A stretch of DNA of 64,000 bases, taken from assembly GCA_039024635.1 (NCBI GenBank), contig JBCCQA010000013.1, positions 62,001 to 126,000 of the forward strand, in the 5' to 3' direction. The notes beneath the pieces are model-generated. The model was not told where the DNA came from, searched no databases, and was given only the letters and a program-made list of their open reading frames with translations. Every line of letters starts with the position of its first letter. The first letter of the stretch is position 1. This document shows, piece after piece, positions 35,492-44,396 of this stretch. The position numbers and the translations under genes are program-made. The stretch comes from Kuafuiihalomonas sp039024635. Its GTDB lineage: Bacteria; Myxococcota; Kuafuiibacteriia; Kuafuiibacteriales; Kuafuiibacteriaceae.

Positions 35492-36402
35492 CTCCGGACG
35501 AACCGTCCGACCGCGAAGGCGGCCCCGAGCAGCCCGAGTACGGCCCCCACCCCGGCCATGGCCGGAATCCAGGGCGCGACCCGAAGCGCGACCGTAGTCT
35601 CCATCAGCTTGGCCAGGGCCTCGCTCATGGCGCCATCGAGGAGCAAGAGCCATAGCCCGGCCAGCAGACCGCCCGCCACCCCCTGAAGAAGGCCCTCGAT
35701 GAGGAAAGGCGCCCGGATGAAGCTCCCGGTGGCGCCGACCAAGGCCAGGACGTCCAGCTCGTCACGGCGGGCCAAGACGGTCAGTCGAATGGTGTTGGCG
35801 ATGATGGAGATGGAGGCCAAGACAAGCGCCGCTCCGAGAACGCTGAAGGCCACGCTGGCCGCCCTTCGCACGAACTCCAGCCTCTCGAAGCGCTCTGCTC
35901 CCCAGCGCACTTCCTCGACCTCTTTCCGGGCCAAGAGCCGCTCGGCGAGAGCTCTGGCGTCGCGACTCCTGCGTCGACCCTCGGCGGGACGCACCTCGTA
36001 GGACGGGGGAATCACGTCGTCGGGCAGACCTTCGAGCAGGACCGCATCCGACCCCAGCTGTCTTCGGAAGGCCTCCAGAGCACCGGAGGAGGAGAGGAAG
36101 TGGGCGGACTCGACCTCTGGCCACTCGCTGATGCTCTGGGCGGCCAAGCCCGCGACTTCGGCGTCAAGCTCCCTCAGGAGGTAGGCGGAGAGGCTGAGTG
36201 ATCGGGCGGTGTCGGCGACCCGGGTATCGAGTTCGAGCCAGGCAAGCGCGAAGGCGCCAAGAATGGCGAGGGATATGGAGATGGTCGCGATGCTGAGCAT
36301 CGTGGCCCCCGCCGCGCGCATCATGGCGGAGAAAGCCATCCGGAAGAAGAACCGGAGACGTGCCACGGAGGATCGATAGCCTAATCGATCCGGCCCTGCC
36401 AT
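35488..36402 (-). CDS. ftsX: Cell division protein FtsX
   Basis: The protein of about 304 residues has the four-helix FtsX topology: TM1 at MLSIATISISLAILGAFALAW, a periplasmic domain of about 130 residues, then TM2 (FSVLGAALVLASISIIANTI), TM3 (GLLQGVAGGLLAGLWLLLL) and TM4 (AMAGVGAVLGLLGAAFAVG). RLTVLARRDELDVLALVGATGSFIR is the conserved cytoplasmic loop that couples to FtsE. FtsEX transmits ATP hydrolysis to periplasmic EnvC-type activators. No ftsE is next to it. The ATG at 36402 is used; a GTG at 36366 is an alternative and would leave more room for promoters, since the divergent gene starts at 36412. Confidence 0.88.
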   Translation of the reverse strand: MAGPDRLGYRSSVARLRFFFRMAFSAMMRAAGATMLSIATISISLAILGAFALAWLELDTRVADTARSLSLSAYLLRELDAEVAGLAAQSISEWPEVESAHFLSSSGALEAFRRQLGSDAVLLEGLPDDVIPPSYEVRPAEGRRRSRDARALAERLLARKEVEEVRWGAERFERLEFVRRAASVAFSVLGAALVLASISIIANTIRLTVLARRDELDVLALVGATGSFIRAPFLIEGLLQGVAGGLLAGLWLLLLDGAMSEALAKLMETTVALRVAPWIPAMAGVGAVLGLLGAAFAVGRFVRR

Positions 36403-36411
36403 GGTCGAAAG

Positions 36412-38259
36412 GTGAAGCGTTGGATGCTCCCGGTGGGCATCGCCCTCCTGGTGGTGCTGTTCCTGTTCTTGAGCCCGATCGGAGGACGAAAAGACGACGC
36501 CCCAGAGGGCTCGACCGGCCGTCGTCAAGTCGCGGCGGTCGACCCGGCCCCCGCCATGGCGGTCGCGGCGCATCCCTTGGCCAGCCAGGCCGGAGGAGAG
36601 CTCCTGGCTCGAGGCGGGAGCGCCGCCGATGCGGCGGTGGCCATCCAGGCCATGCTCACCCTCGTCGAGCCCCAGAGCTCCGGTCTGGGCGGCGGCGCCT
36701 TCGCCCTGGCCTGGGATGCAAGGCGGCAGGTGCTGGAGGCCTGGGACGGACGAGAGGTGGCGCCGGCCGGCGCAGGCCCTGAGCTATTCCTCGATGCAGA
36801 CGGAGAGCCTTTAGGCTTTCTGGAGGCGCTGGTCGGCGGCCGAAGCGTGGGTGTGCCGGGTGTGCTCGCGATGCTGGCCGCGCTTCATCAATCGCAAGGC
36901 GTCTTGCCGTGGGCGACTCTGTTCCAACCCGCCATCGAGGCGGCCGAGGAAGGTTTCGAGGTCACGCCTCGGCTCCATTCCCTGCTGACCCGAGATCCGG
37001 TCTTCCGCCTGATGCCGATGGCCCGTGCCCTGTACTACCCGGCCGGACGGGCCCGAGAGGTGGGCGACAAGCTCCGCAATCCGGAGCTGGCCGAGGTTCT
37101 GCGTCGCATTGCGAAGGAGGGTCCGGCCGGTCTGTACGAAGGCCCGGTGGCCACCGCAATCGTCGAGGCGGTGAAGAGCGCGGTTCAGCCCGAAGCCTGG
37201 AAACTGGGTCTCACGGCGGGCTGGCGGGGCCTGGGCCTTCCCGGGGACCTGGGCCTGGTGGCGGGGCAGCCCTTTCCAGGGGCGCTTACCCGGGAGGACC
37301 TTCGGGCCTATCGGCCCGAGACGCGAACACCCCTCTGCCTGGACTACCGGGCCCACCGCGTCTGCGGCCTCCCGCCCCCCTCGGGCGCCCTGGCCGTACT
37401 CCAGATCCTGTCGGTCCTGGAACACTTCGAGACCCCCGAGGGCGGCCCGCGCTCGGCAGAGGCGGTTCACCTCCTGGCCGAGGCGTCCCGACTCGCCTTC
37501 GCCGATCGCAACGCTTACTACGCGGATCCCGCCTTCATAGGCGTCCCGATCACCGGCCTACTGGACCCCAGCTACGTCGCCGAACGGGCGGGCCTCGTCG
37601 CCCTCGAGCAAGCGATGGAGTCGGTCCAGCCCGGTCGTCCGCCCGGTTTCGAAGGCCGAACCGGAGGCGGACAAAGCGAGCTTCCTTCGACCAGCCATTT
37701 CAGCGTCGTCGACGACCGCGGCAACCTCGTCTCCATGACCACCAGCGTCGAGAACGTCTTCGGCTCCCGGGTGGTGGTAAAGGGCATAGTTCTGAACAAC
37801 CAGCTGACCGACTTCTCCTTCCGACCGCGGAACGATGCCGGTCCCATCGCCAACGCTCCCGAGGCCGGCAAGCGTCCCAGATCCTCGATGAGCCCCATCA
37901 TCGTCTTCGGCCAGGACGACGAGCCGCTCTTGGCCGTGGGCTCGCCAGGGGGCTCTCGAATCATCGGCTACGTCGTGGACACCATCGTCTCCGTGCTGGA
38001 CCACGGCTTGGACGCCCAAGCCGCAGTCGAGATGCCTCACGTGGTCTGCAGAGGCGGGGCCGTCGAGGTGGAGGCCACGGGATGGTCGAAACCGGAGGAC
38101 CGGACCCAACTGGCTGAAACGCTTCGGGGGATGGGCCACGAGGTGAAGGAGACGGTCTTCACCAGCGGCCTGCACGTGCTGCAGCGCACAGAAAAAGGCT
38201 GGATACCCGGTATCGATCCGAGACGCGAAGGTCGAGCGGTGGCGCTTCGCCCCGACTGA
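36412..38259 (+). CDS. ggt: Gamma-glutamyltransferase (membrane-anchored or exported)
   Basis: The 615-residue proenzyme has an N-terminal hydrophobic anchor or signal (WMLPVGIALLVVLFLFLSPI). The large-subunit region includes GGSAADAAVAIQ and GGGAFALAWD. Autocleavage and nucleophile Thr427 are in ELPSTSHFSVVD, followed by SMTTSVENVFGS. The small subunit carries MSPIIVF and the oxyanion GSPGGSRII. It hydrolyses or transfers the gamma-glutamyl group of glutathione and related compounds in the periplasm. The GTG at 36412 is used; an ATG four codons on is possible. Glutathione synthetase is also encoded in the window, at 6 kb. Confidence 0.93.
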   Translation: MKRWMLPVGIALLVVLFLFLSPIGGRKDDAPEGSTGRRQVAAVDPAPAMAVAAHPLASQAGGELLARGGSAADAAVAIQAMLTLVEPQSSGLGGGAFALAWDARRQVLEAWDGREVAPAGAGPELFLDADGEPLGFLEALVGGRSVGVPGVLAMLAALHQSQGVLPWATLFQPAIEAAEEGFEVTPRLHSLLTRDPVFRLMPMARALYYPAGRAREVGDKLRNPELAEVLRRIAKEGPAGLYEGPVATAIVEAVKSAVQPEAWKLGLTAGWRGLGLPGDLGLVAGQPFPGALTREDLRAYRPETRTPLCLDYRAHRVCGLPPPSGALAVLQILSVLEHFETPEGGPRSAEAVHLLAEASRLAFADRNAYYADPAFIGVPITGLLDPSYVAERAGLVALEQAMESVQPGRPPGFEGRTGGGQSELPSTSHFSVVDDRGNLVSMTTSVENVFGSRVVVKGIVLNNQLTDFSFRPRNDAGPIANAPEAGKRPRSSMSPIIVFGQDDEPLLAVGSPGGSRIIGYVVDTIVSVLDHGLDAQAAVEMPHVVCRGGAVEVEATGWSKPEDRTQLAETLRGMGHEVKETVFTSGLHVLQRTEKGWIPGIDPRREGRAVALRPD

Positions 38260-38328
38260 ATGAAATAGGAACTCGAGGCTGGGACCCAAACCTGACGGGA
38301 CCCAAGGCCTCAGGTTAGAGTGGTGAGG

Positions 38329-39198
38329 ATGGGGCAGTCGGGCCAGCCTGATTTCGTGATCGGACCAGACGGTCAGCTCGTCCCGACTCGAGACATCCAG
38401 AGCGCCGACCTCCGAACCCCCGAGGCTCACATTCCAGGGACGCGTCCAGCATCGAAGGTGGAGCCTCAGCCGCCCGCTCCACCGGCTCGGCGGGGTCCAC
38501 CCCCGCCACCGGCCGCCACCGGGGCCACGCATCCACCCGTTCGCAGAGCGCCGCCCACGCCTGCCGGCAGGGCGCCCGCTTCGACCGGCCCCGGCGCGGC
38601 CACCCGCCCACCCCCGGCGGCTACGCCTCGGGCCAGCGGACCTCAGCCTCAACCTCCCGTCCTGCGAGGTACGCCGGACCGCCGAACCGCGCCTCTGGGC
38701 CCACCGACCGCTGACGTTGACTGGGATGGACGGTCGGAAGAGATCGAGTTCGACGACCGGTCCTTGGCCGAGGTGGCTTTCGAGGTCACGGGGAGCTTCG
38801 AAGCGCTGGAGGTACCCAAGCTCGCGCCGCCCGTGGCCAGGAATCGCCCCTCACCGGCCCGGCCCACCCCTGAGGCGACCCGGCGCCCCCCTCGGGGCAT
38901 CTCGCCTTCGGAGACGGTGGTTCGCGGCGTAGGTCAGCGCGAAGGCGAGTCGGAAGCTCGCTTCCAACCCCGGGTAGCCCCACGGCCGATCAAAGAACGC
39001 GGACGCCACCGAGCGGGGGGCCAAACCGCGACCTCCGGCGGAAGTCTGCAGCAGAAAGCCGACTGGCTGTACCAGGAGGCCCTGAAGGAGATCGCAGTCG
39101 GGAACCTTGACGGCGCTCGTCGCCATCTCAAGCTCGCGGTGAGCTTCGCCCCTCAGGACGCCCGCATTCAGAGCGCCCTTCAGAACCTCGGCCGCTGA
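38329..39198 (+). CDS. Proline-rich hypothetical protein with C-terminal TPR-like helices
   Basis: The protein of about 289 residues is unrecognised. Residues about 40-215 are Pro/Ala/Arg-rich and probably disordered. Inside this lies a short acidic patch (VDWDGRSEEIEFDDRS). The last 55 residues (QQKADWLYQEALKEIAVGNLDGARRHLKLAVSFAP) look like one TPR-type helix pair. It could be a linker or scaffold protein that docks on a partner through the C-terminal helices. The ATG at 38329 is favoured over two GTGs just upstream. It has no operon partner. Confidence 0.55.
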   Translation: MGQSGQPDFVIGPDGQLVPTRDIQSADLRTPEAHIPGTRPASKVEPQPPAPPARRGPPPPPAATGATHPPVRRAPPTPAGRAPASTGPGAATRPPPAATPRASGPQPQPPVLRGTPDRRTAPLGPPTADVDWDGRSEEIEFDDRSLAEVAFEVTGSFEALEVPKLAPPVARNRPSPARPTPEATRRPPRGISPSETVVRGVGQREGESEARFQPRVAPRPIKERGRHRAGGQTATSGGSLQQKADWLYQEALKEIAVGNLDGARRHLKLAVSFAPQDARIQSALQNLGR

Positions 39199-39301
39199 GC
39201 CGAGCAGCCCAGGTTGTTGTTGCGCGCCCGAGCCTAGGCGATAGGGTGCCGGGCCATGCGCTCGCCCGTGCGCTGGCCATGAAAGTCCAACGAGAAGCGA
39301 T

Positions 39302-39571
39302 ATGAACTGCGTGACCGGCACACTTGGTCTGCTTCTTTGTGCGGGCACTCTCATCGCTTGCGACGGTCCTTGCCGCACTTTGAACGAGCGGATCTGCGGC
39401 TGCGAAACGACGACGCTAGAACGAAACGCCTGCCTCGACCTTCTGGACCTCAACGCCCGAAACCGGACAGTGACGGTGGAAGAAGAAGAGCAATGTGAGG
39501 CGCTGCTCGAAACCTGTACCTGCGCCGCCCTGGACCAGAACCAGCCGGAACTATGCGGCATCAGCCGTTGA
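39302..39571 (+). CDS. Small cysteine-rich lipoprotein
   Basis: The 89-residue protein starts MNCVTGTLGLLLCAGTLIAC, a lipoprotein signal with lipidated Cys at residue 20. The mature part has several further cysteines (GPCRTLNERICGCETT, RNACLDLL, EQCEALLETCTCAAL, ELCGIS), suggesting a disulfide-stabilised fold. The pattern resembles short Cys-rich lipoproteins common in Myxococcota. It is followed 10 bp later by the aminotransferase gene, so co-transcription is possible. Function unknown. Confidence 0.68.
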   Translation: MNCVTGTLGLLLCAGTLIACDGPCRTLNERICGCETTTLERNACLDLLDLNARNRTVTVEEEEQCEALLETCTCAALDQNQPELCGISR

Positions 39572-39581
39572 GAATGAACTC

Positions 39582-40877
39582 ATGAAGTACGACCCGAAGA
39601 TCCTCCGCCAAGCTCCGCGTGCCCTCTCGACCGTGGCCGACCGACTGGAGCGCAGCGAGATCCTCACCATCGCCTACGACGTTCGGGCCCGGGCAGAACG
39701 AGGTGAGGACATCCTGAACCTGACGGTGGGCGACTTCTCGAGTCGAGAGTTCCCGGTCCCAACCGCGCTGTCCTCGGGCGTGATCGAAGCCATCGAACAA
39801 GGCCACACCAACTATCCGCCTGCACCTGGTCTGCCCGAGACTCGCGAAGCGATCGTCGGCATGTGCGCCCGAAGGTTGGGTCTCGAGTACCCCATCGAGA
39901 GCGTCTGCGTGGTCGGCGGCGCTCGCCCCGCCATCGCAGGTACTTATCTCAGCTTGGTGGATCCAGGGGACGTCGTCGTCTACGGCCTTCCGAGCTGGAA
40001 CAACACATACTACGCCGCCATCACCGGCGCGGAGGCGGTCGAGATCCCGACCCATGCCGATCGCTTCTTCTTCCCCCGACCGGAGGACCTCGAGCCTCAC
40101 CTCGGGCGGGCCCGCCTGCTCTGCCTCAACAGCCCTCAGAACCCTACGGGCACCGTCATTCCTTCCGAGGACCTGGCCCGTATCTGTCGACTGGTCGTGG
40201 CCGAGAACGAGCGACGGCGGAAGCAAGGCACCCGAGAGCTCTTCGTCATGTTCGACCAGGTCTACTGGGCCCTGACCTTCGAGGGCGTTCGCCACCAGAC
40301 GCCCATGGAGCTGGTCCCCGAGATCGCCGACCACGCCATTCTCGTGGACGGAATCTCGAAAGGCTTCGCCGCCACTGGACTACGCGTAGGCTGGGCCATC
40401 GGTCCAACCGACGTGATCGAGCGGATGATGGTCATCCTCACCCACTTGGGCTGTTGGGCCCCTCGCCCCGAACAGCGGGCGACGGCCAAGCTCCTCAACG
40501 ACGACGCTCACCTGGACGACTACTTGACCTCGATGCGGACGCGCGTGCACCAGCGCCTGCAGCTGGTAGCACAGGGCGTGGAGGCCCACCGTGCCCGGGG
40601 GTGGAACGTGGAGTGCATCCAGCCGCAAGGCGCCATCTACCTATCCGTCCGGCTCGACCTGATTGGTCGCAAGAACCGTAGGGGCCAGATCCTGAAGAAC
40701 GACGAGGACATCCGTCGCCACGTCCTCGACGAAGCTGGCATCGCCTTGGTCCCCTTCCGTTGCTTCGGCGTCCACGAAGAGGCCCAATGGTTCCGGGCCA
40801 GCGTCGGCGTTGCCTCCGTCGACGACTGTGCCTCCATCGAAGGCCGACTCGGACGAGCGCTCGACGCTCTGGACTAG
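39582..40877 (+). CDS. PLP-dependent class I/II aminotransferase
   Basis: The 431-residue fold type I enzyme shows NSPQNPTGT (substrate and PLP contact), FDQVYWALTF (the Asp binding the pyridine nitrogen and a Tyr) and DGISKGFAATGLRVGW with Schiff-base Lys260. RASVGVA near the C-terminus carries the Arg that binds the substrate carboxylate. It is nearest in pattern to aspartate/aromatic aminotransferases, but the substrate cannot be read from sequence. The ATG at 39582 gives MKYDPKILRQ; upstream frame in the lipoprotein gene is rejected. A histidine phosphatase starts 4 bp after its stop. Confidence 0.88.
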   Translation: MKYDPKILRQAPRALSTVADRLERSEILTIAYDVRARAERGEDILNLTVGDFSSREFPVPTALSSGVIEAIEQGHTNYPPAPGLPETREAIVGMCARRLGLEYPIESVCVVGGARPAIAGTYLSLVDPGDVVVYGLPSWNNTYYAAITGAEAVEIPTHADRFFFPRPEDLEPHLGRARLLCLNSPQNPTGTVIPSEDLARICRLVVAENERRRKQGTRELFVMFDQVYWALTFEGVRHQTPMELVPEIADHAILVDGISKGFAATGLRVGWAIGPTDVIERMMVILTHLGCWAPRPEQRATAKLLNDDAHLDDYLTSMRTRVHQRLQLVAQGVEAHRARGWNVECIQPQGAIYLSVRLDLIGRKNRRGQILKNDEDIRRHVLDEAGIALVPFRCFGVHEEAQWFRASVGVASVDDCASIEGRLGRALDALD

Positions 40878-40881
40878 AATC

Positions 40882-41523
40882 GTGACCCGACTGCTACTGG
40901 TCCGACATGGCCAGACCACCTCGAACCTCGCAGGTCGGGTCCAGGGCCACTCCGAAAGCGACCTGACCGAGCTGGGCGTCGCCCAGGCAAGGTCGACCGC
41001 CGACGCCCTCCGCGACCGGGGCATCGAGCGGATGTACAGCAGCGACCTCGGGCGCGCCCAGCGCACGGCCGGCATCATCGGGGCCCGCCTGGGTTTGGAG
41101 TCCGTCCTCGACCCTCGGCTGCGAGAAGTGTGCTTCGGCGGCCTGGAGGGTCGGACCTGGGCCGAGCTCGACACGCATTTTCGCGACGCCGAGGCCCGCG
41201 GCGAGGGGAACTGGTTCACCCACGTTCCGCCCGGACCGGGCGGCGAAAGCCGTCAAGGAATGCAGCGTCGGGCCGTGGATACGCTGACATCCATCTGCCG
41301 CCGCCACCCCGAGCAGACGGTCTTGGTGGTCAGCCATGGCGGATTCATCGGCTTCTTCATGCGCTGGGTCCTGGGCGTTCAGTCCAAGGAACGCTACGCC
41401 GGCTTTCGAACGCCGAACTGCGCGATACACACCTTCGAGTGGCGAGAAAAGGCGTTCCATCTTCTCACCTGGGCCGAGCGCGCCCACCTCGATGGTGGTC
41501 TCTTTCGAGAGCACCAAGGCTGA
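40882..41523 (+). CDS. Histidine phosphatase family protein (phosphoglycerate mutase-like)
   Basis: The 213-residue protein begins VTRLLLVRHGQTTSN, the RHG motif with phospho-accepting His9. The rest of the catalytic set is visible: SSDLGRAQRTA (Arg), Glu in CFGGLEGRTW and VVSHGGFIG (second His). Such enzymes dephosphorylate sugar phosphates, cofactors or act as CobC/GpmB-like phosphatases. The GTG at 40882 matches the usual start position relative to RHG; the upstream frame lies inside the aminotransferase. Convergent with pssA. Confidence 0.88.
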   Translation: MTRLLLVRHGQTTSNLAGRVQGHSESDLTELGVAQARSTADALRDRGIERMYSSDLGRAQRTAGIIGARLGLESVLDPRLREVCFGGLEGRTWAELDTHFRDAEARGEGNWFTHVPPGPGGESRQGMQRRAVDTLTSICRRHPEQTVLVVSHGGFIGFFMRWVLGVQSKERYAGFRTPNCAIHTFEWREKAFHLLTWAERAHLDGGLFREHQG

Positions 41524-41537
41524 AACCCCGTCGCTCC

Positions 41538-42329
41538 TCAGACCGTTCGAGGTTCGGGGTCTTCTTCGTCCTCGTCGTCTTCGGCCTCGACCTGGGCCGC
41601 CCCGCCGCGGCCCAAGCGAAGGAGCGCTTCGAGCACGCCAATGCCGACGTAGCTGAAGCATAGGGCGACGAGCGCAGTCGCGGCCGGCAGGCGAGCCATG
41701 AAGATGGCCAAGACCAGGGCGAGAGCCATGGCCGCCGTCTTTCGGCCGATGCGTGCACCCTTGAAGGTTCGATAGGGCACGTTGCCGACCATCAGACCGG
41801 CCAGTCCTAGGACCATGAGGCCGACCCAAAGTGGACCCCCCCACGCGCCTTCGTCGCCTCGGCTGGACAGCACCAGGGCGACCAGAGTGCCAGCCGCCAC
41901 GGGCGCCGGCAAACCGACGAAGTGGGTGGAGTCAGCTTTGGGCTGGGCCACCAGTACGTTGAATCGAGCGAGTCGAAGAAGGGCGCAGGCTGCGAAGAGA
42001 AAGGCGACGAAGAGGCCAAGTCCGCGCCACTCCAGGAGCGACCAGCGCAGCACCAAGAACGCGGGCGCAACGCCGAAGGAAACGGCGTCGGAGAGGCTGT
42101 CGAGCTGGGTTCCGAAGGAACTCTGTGTGCGAGTGAGACGGGCCACGCGGCCGTCCACCATGTCGAAGAAGCCGGCGAACAGGATGGCGAGAGCAGCTCG
42201 GAACATCTGCGCCCCGCTGGGCTCGTTGGCGAGGAGCGTGATGGCGTAGAACCCGCAGAACGTCCCGCTCAAGGTGAACAGGTTCGGCAGGACGAACAGC
42301 GCCCGATGGAGCTCGAAAGGTCGACGCAC
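41538..42329 (-). CDS. pssA: CDP-diacylglycerol-serine O-phosphatidyltransferase
   Basis: The 263-residue polytopic membrane protein contains the CDP-alcohol phosphotransferase motif DGRVARLTRTQSSFGTQLD with following SLSD, i.e. DGxxARxxxxxxxxGxxxDxxxD. This supplies the two metal sites. About six to eight hydrophobic helices follow. N-terminus LFVLPNLFTLSGTFCGFYA is typical of PssA of the B. subtilis type. It makes phosphatidylserine, precursor of phosphatidylethanolamine. The C-terminal tail is acidic (VEAEDDEDEEDPEP). The start is a GTG (42329); the divergent hydrolase starts 36 bp away. Confidence 0.9.
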   Translation of the reverse strand: MRRPFELHRALFVLPNLFTLSGTFCGFYAITLLANEPSGAQMFRAALAILFAGFFDMVDGRVARLTRTQSSFGTQLDSLSDAVSFGVAPAFLVLRWSLLEWRGLGLFVAFLFAACALLRLARFNVLVAQPKADSTHFVGLPAPVAAGTLVALVLSSRGDEGAWGGPLWVGLMVLGLAGLMVGNVPYRTFKGARIGRKTAAMALALVLAIFMARLPAATALVALCFSYVGIGVLEALLRLGRGGAAQVEAEDDEDEEDPEPRTV

Positions 42330-42365
42330 GTCGACTCACCGTAGCAGCGACTTCACAATCCGGCC

Positions 42366-43472
42366 ATGGATACCTGGGCCTGGGTGCTGAGCGGCGTGAT
42401 CCTGCTGACAGGCTACGGGCTCCTGGCGGTGCGCCTGGCCCGCGTCTACCGCCTGCCCGAGCCCGAAGCCGAGCGGCTCCTGGTCGAACTGCCCCGCTTG
42501 GGACACCACGTAGCCCTGTACCACTATCCAGGGCGTCGTCGATGGGCCGAGCCCGTCATCTTGTGTCACGGCCTGGGCTCGAACCGATACAACGTCGACT
42601 TCTTCGACGATGGAGAGGGCCAGGATCGGCTATCGCTGGCCCGACGACTCCAAGACCGGGGCTTTGACGTGTGGAGCCTGGAGACTCGTGGTCATGGTCA
42701 TGCTCGGGTCCAAGGTGGTCGTTGGGGCCTGTTCGACGAGGTCAGGCAGGACTTCGTCGTCGCGCTCGACACCGTGTCCCAAATGAGTGGATCCCGGCGG
42801 GTCTTCTGGCTCGGCCATAGCTGGGGGGGGCTCATCCCCTTGGTCCACGAAGCGACCCAGGCCCCACGCTTGGCGGGCTTGATAGCGGTGGGCACCCCCG
42901 GCCGGATCCGCCAGGCCCCTTCGGCCCTGCACCCGATTCTGAGGGTCCTGGAGCGCGTGCCCATAGGCCTTCCCCTTCCGCTCATGGCGCGGATGGCCCT
43001 TCCCATGGCGGCTCCGCTCGCGCTCCTGGCCCGGGTGCTCGCGCCTCGGCTGACCCGTCTTCCCGACCCGATGCTGCGACGGCTGCTGGCCAGCTTGCCG
43101 GCCCCCATACCCCCCGGAATCATGGCAGACCTGGCGCGATTCGCGCGCATCGGCGGATTGGCCGACGAAGAGGGTCGACGGGTGGACTGGAGCGAAATGA
43201 ATACGCCGGTCTTCTTCGTGGCCGGGCAGCGAGACTGGTTGGCGCCCGTCCCCTCGGTTAGAGCCGCCTTCGAAGGGGTCGGTGCCGAGGACAAGACCTT
43301 CCTCCTCGCCCGAAACGAAGGGCAAGGCGCATCCGACTTTGGCCATGGCGGTCTGCTCCTGGGCGAGCACGCCCCCGAAGTCGTCTTTCCGGCCATAGAG
43401 CACTGGCTGGAGGCTCGAGCTCATCCCCATGCCGAGCCCCGAGCGAACGGCGTAGCCCATCCCATCGGTTGA
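42366..43472 (+). CDS. Alpha/beta hydrolase
   Basis: The 368-residue protein begins with a membrane anchor (TWAWVLSGVILLTGYGLLAV). The hydrolase fold shows the oxyanion region ILCHGLGSNRYNVDF, the nucleophile elbow LGHSWGG with Ser152, and a late catalytic His candidate (FGHGGLLLGE). A long hydrophobic cap (about residues 185-245, Pro/Leu/Ala-rich) suggests a lipid-like substrate. The substrate is unknown. The stop overlaps the start of the LEA14-like lipoprotein gene (TGATG), so the two are probably an operon. Confidence 0.82.
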   Translation: MDTWAWVLSGVILLTGYGLLAVRLARVYRLPEPEAERLLVELPRLGHHVALYHYPGRRRWAEPVILCHGLGSNRYNVDFFDDGEGQDRLSLARRLQDRGFDVWSLETRGHGHARVQGGRWGLFDEVRQDFVVALDTVSQMSGSRRVFWLGHSWGGLIPLVHEATQAPRLAGLIAVGTPGRIRQAPSALHPILRVLERVPIGLPLPLMARMALPMAAPLALLARVLAPRLTRLPDPMLRRLLASLPAPIPPGIMADLARFARIGGLADEEGRRVDWSEMNTPVFFVAGQRDWLAPVPSVRAAFEGVGAEDKTFLLARNEGQGASDFGHGGLLLGEHAPEVVFPAIEHWLEARAHPHAEPRANGVAHPIG

Positions 43473-44338
43473 TGATCGACCACGCTTCCGACATGACAGC
43501 GCCGGTGAGTGGGCGAGCGATCCTAGTCCTGATGGCCTTGGGGCTGCCGGGCTGCGCGAGCCTCCAGGCCCTCATGGGCAATCAAAGGCCCTCGGCCAAG
43601 CTGGAGGACGTTCGCTTCACCGGTCTTAGTCTTAGCGGACTGGAGATCAGCTTCGATGCTCGGGTCGACAACCCCTACGACGTCGACCTGCCGCTGGTCG
43701 CCTTGGACTTGGTCCTATCCAACGGCGACACCCCGCTCCTTCAGAGCCGTTTGGACCAAGGCGCTTCGATCCCGGCTGCGGACTCGAAGCGCTTTACCGT
43801 TCCGGCCCGACTCGAGTTCGCCGGTCTCCTGAAAACGCTACAAGATCTGAAGCCCGGCGGGATCATCCCGTATCGAGCCGACATCGGCGTTTCCTTGGAC
43901 GCGCCGGTACTGGGTCGGATCCGAATCCCCCTACAGCACCGGGGCGAGATAGGCGTCCCGGTGCCGCCCAAGGTTTCAGTCAAGGACGTCCAGTTGGCGC
44001 GGATCGGGCTCACCGAAATCAGGGCCGAAGCGGTGATCGAGGCGGAGAGCAGCAACGGCTTCCCCATCGAACTCTCGACATTCGACGCTGCCTTCAACGT
44101 CAGGAACCGCGCCCTGGCGCGGAGCCGAATCACGAGCCCTTTGGCGCTGAGTCCGGGCGGCAAGGCCAGCTGGACCGTGCCCATCTCGATCAACCCCATC
44201 GAAGCAGGTCAGGTCTTCGTCACCCTCTTCCGAGCCGACGAGCTCGCCTACGGACTGGACGGTCAGCTCTCAGTCGGTACGCCCTTCGGCCGACTAAGCG
44301 CCCCCGTCGCAATAGACGGTCGCGCCCCGCTTCGTTAG
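43472..44338 (+). CDS. LEA14-like (WHy domain) lipoprotein
   Basis: The protein of about 288 residues has a lipoprotein signal (AILVLMALGLPGC). The mature part contains two similar beta-sandwich units (about residues 40-150 and 165-285). SLSGLEISFDARVDNPYDVDLPLVALDLVL is a typical LEA14/WHy sequence with the NPxxxxLPL pattern, and ITSPLALSPGGKASWTVPISI marks the second. In plants and some bacteria these domains are linked to desiccation or stress tolerance. It is coupled to the alpha/beta hydrolase. An ATG at 43493 is an alternative start. Confidence 0.78.
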   Translation: MIDHASDMTAPVSGRAILVLMALGLPGCASLQALMGNQRPSAKLEDVRFTGLSLSGLEISFDARVDNPYDVDLPLVALDLVLSNGDTPLLQSRLDQGASIPAADSKRFTVPARLEFAGLLKTLQDLKPGGIIPYRADIGVSLDAPVLGRIRIPLQHRGEIGVPVPPKVSVKDVQLARIGLTEIRAEAVIEAESSNGFPIELSTFDAAFNVRNRALARSRITSPLALSPGGKASWTVPISINPIEAGQVFVTLFRADELAYGLDGQLSVGTPFGRLSAPVAIDGRAPLR

Positions 44339-44396
44339 CGGGGCCCAGAGGCCAGGCTTTGCGCCGGCCTCCTGTGCGTGAAGTGGAGTCTGCGGG

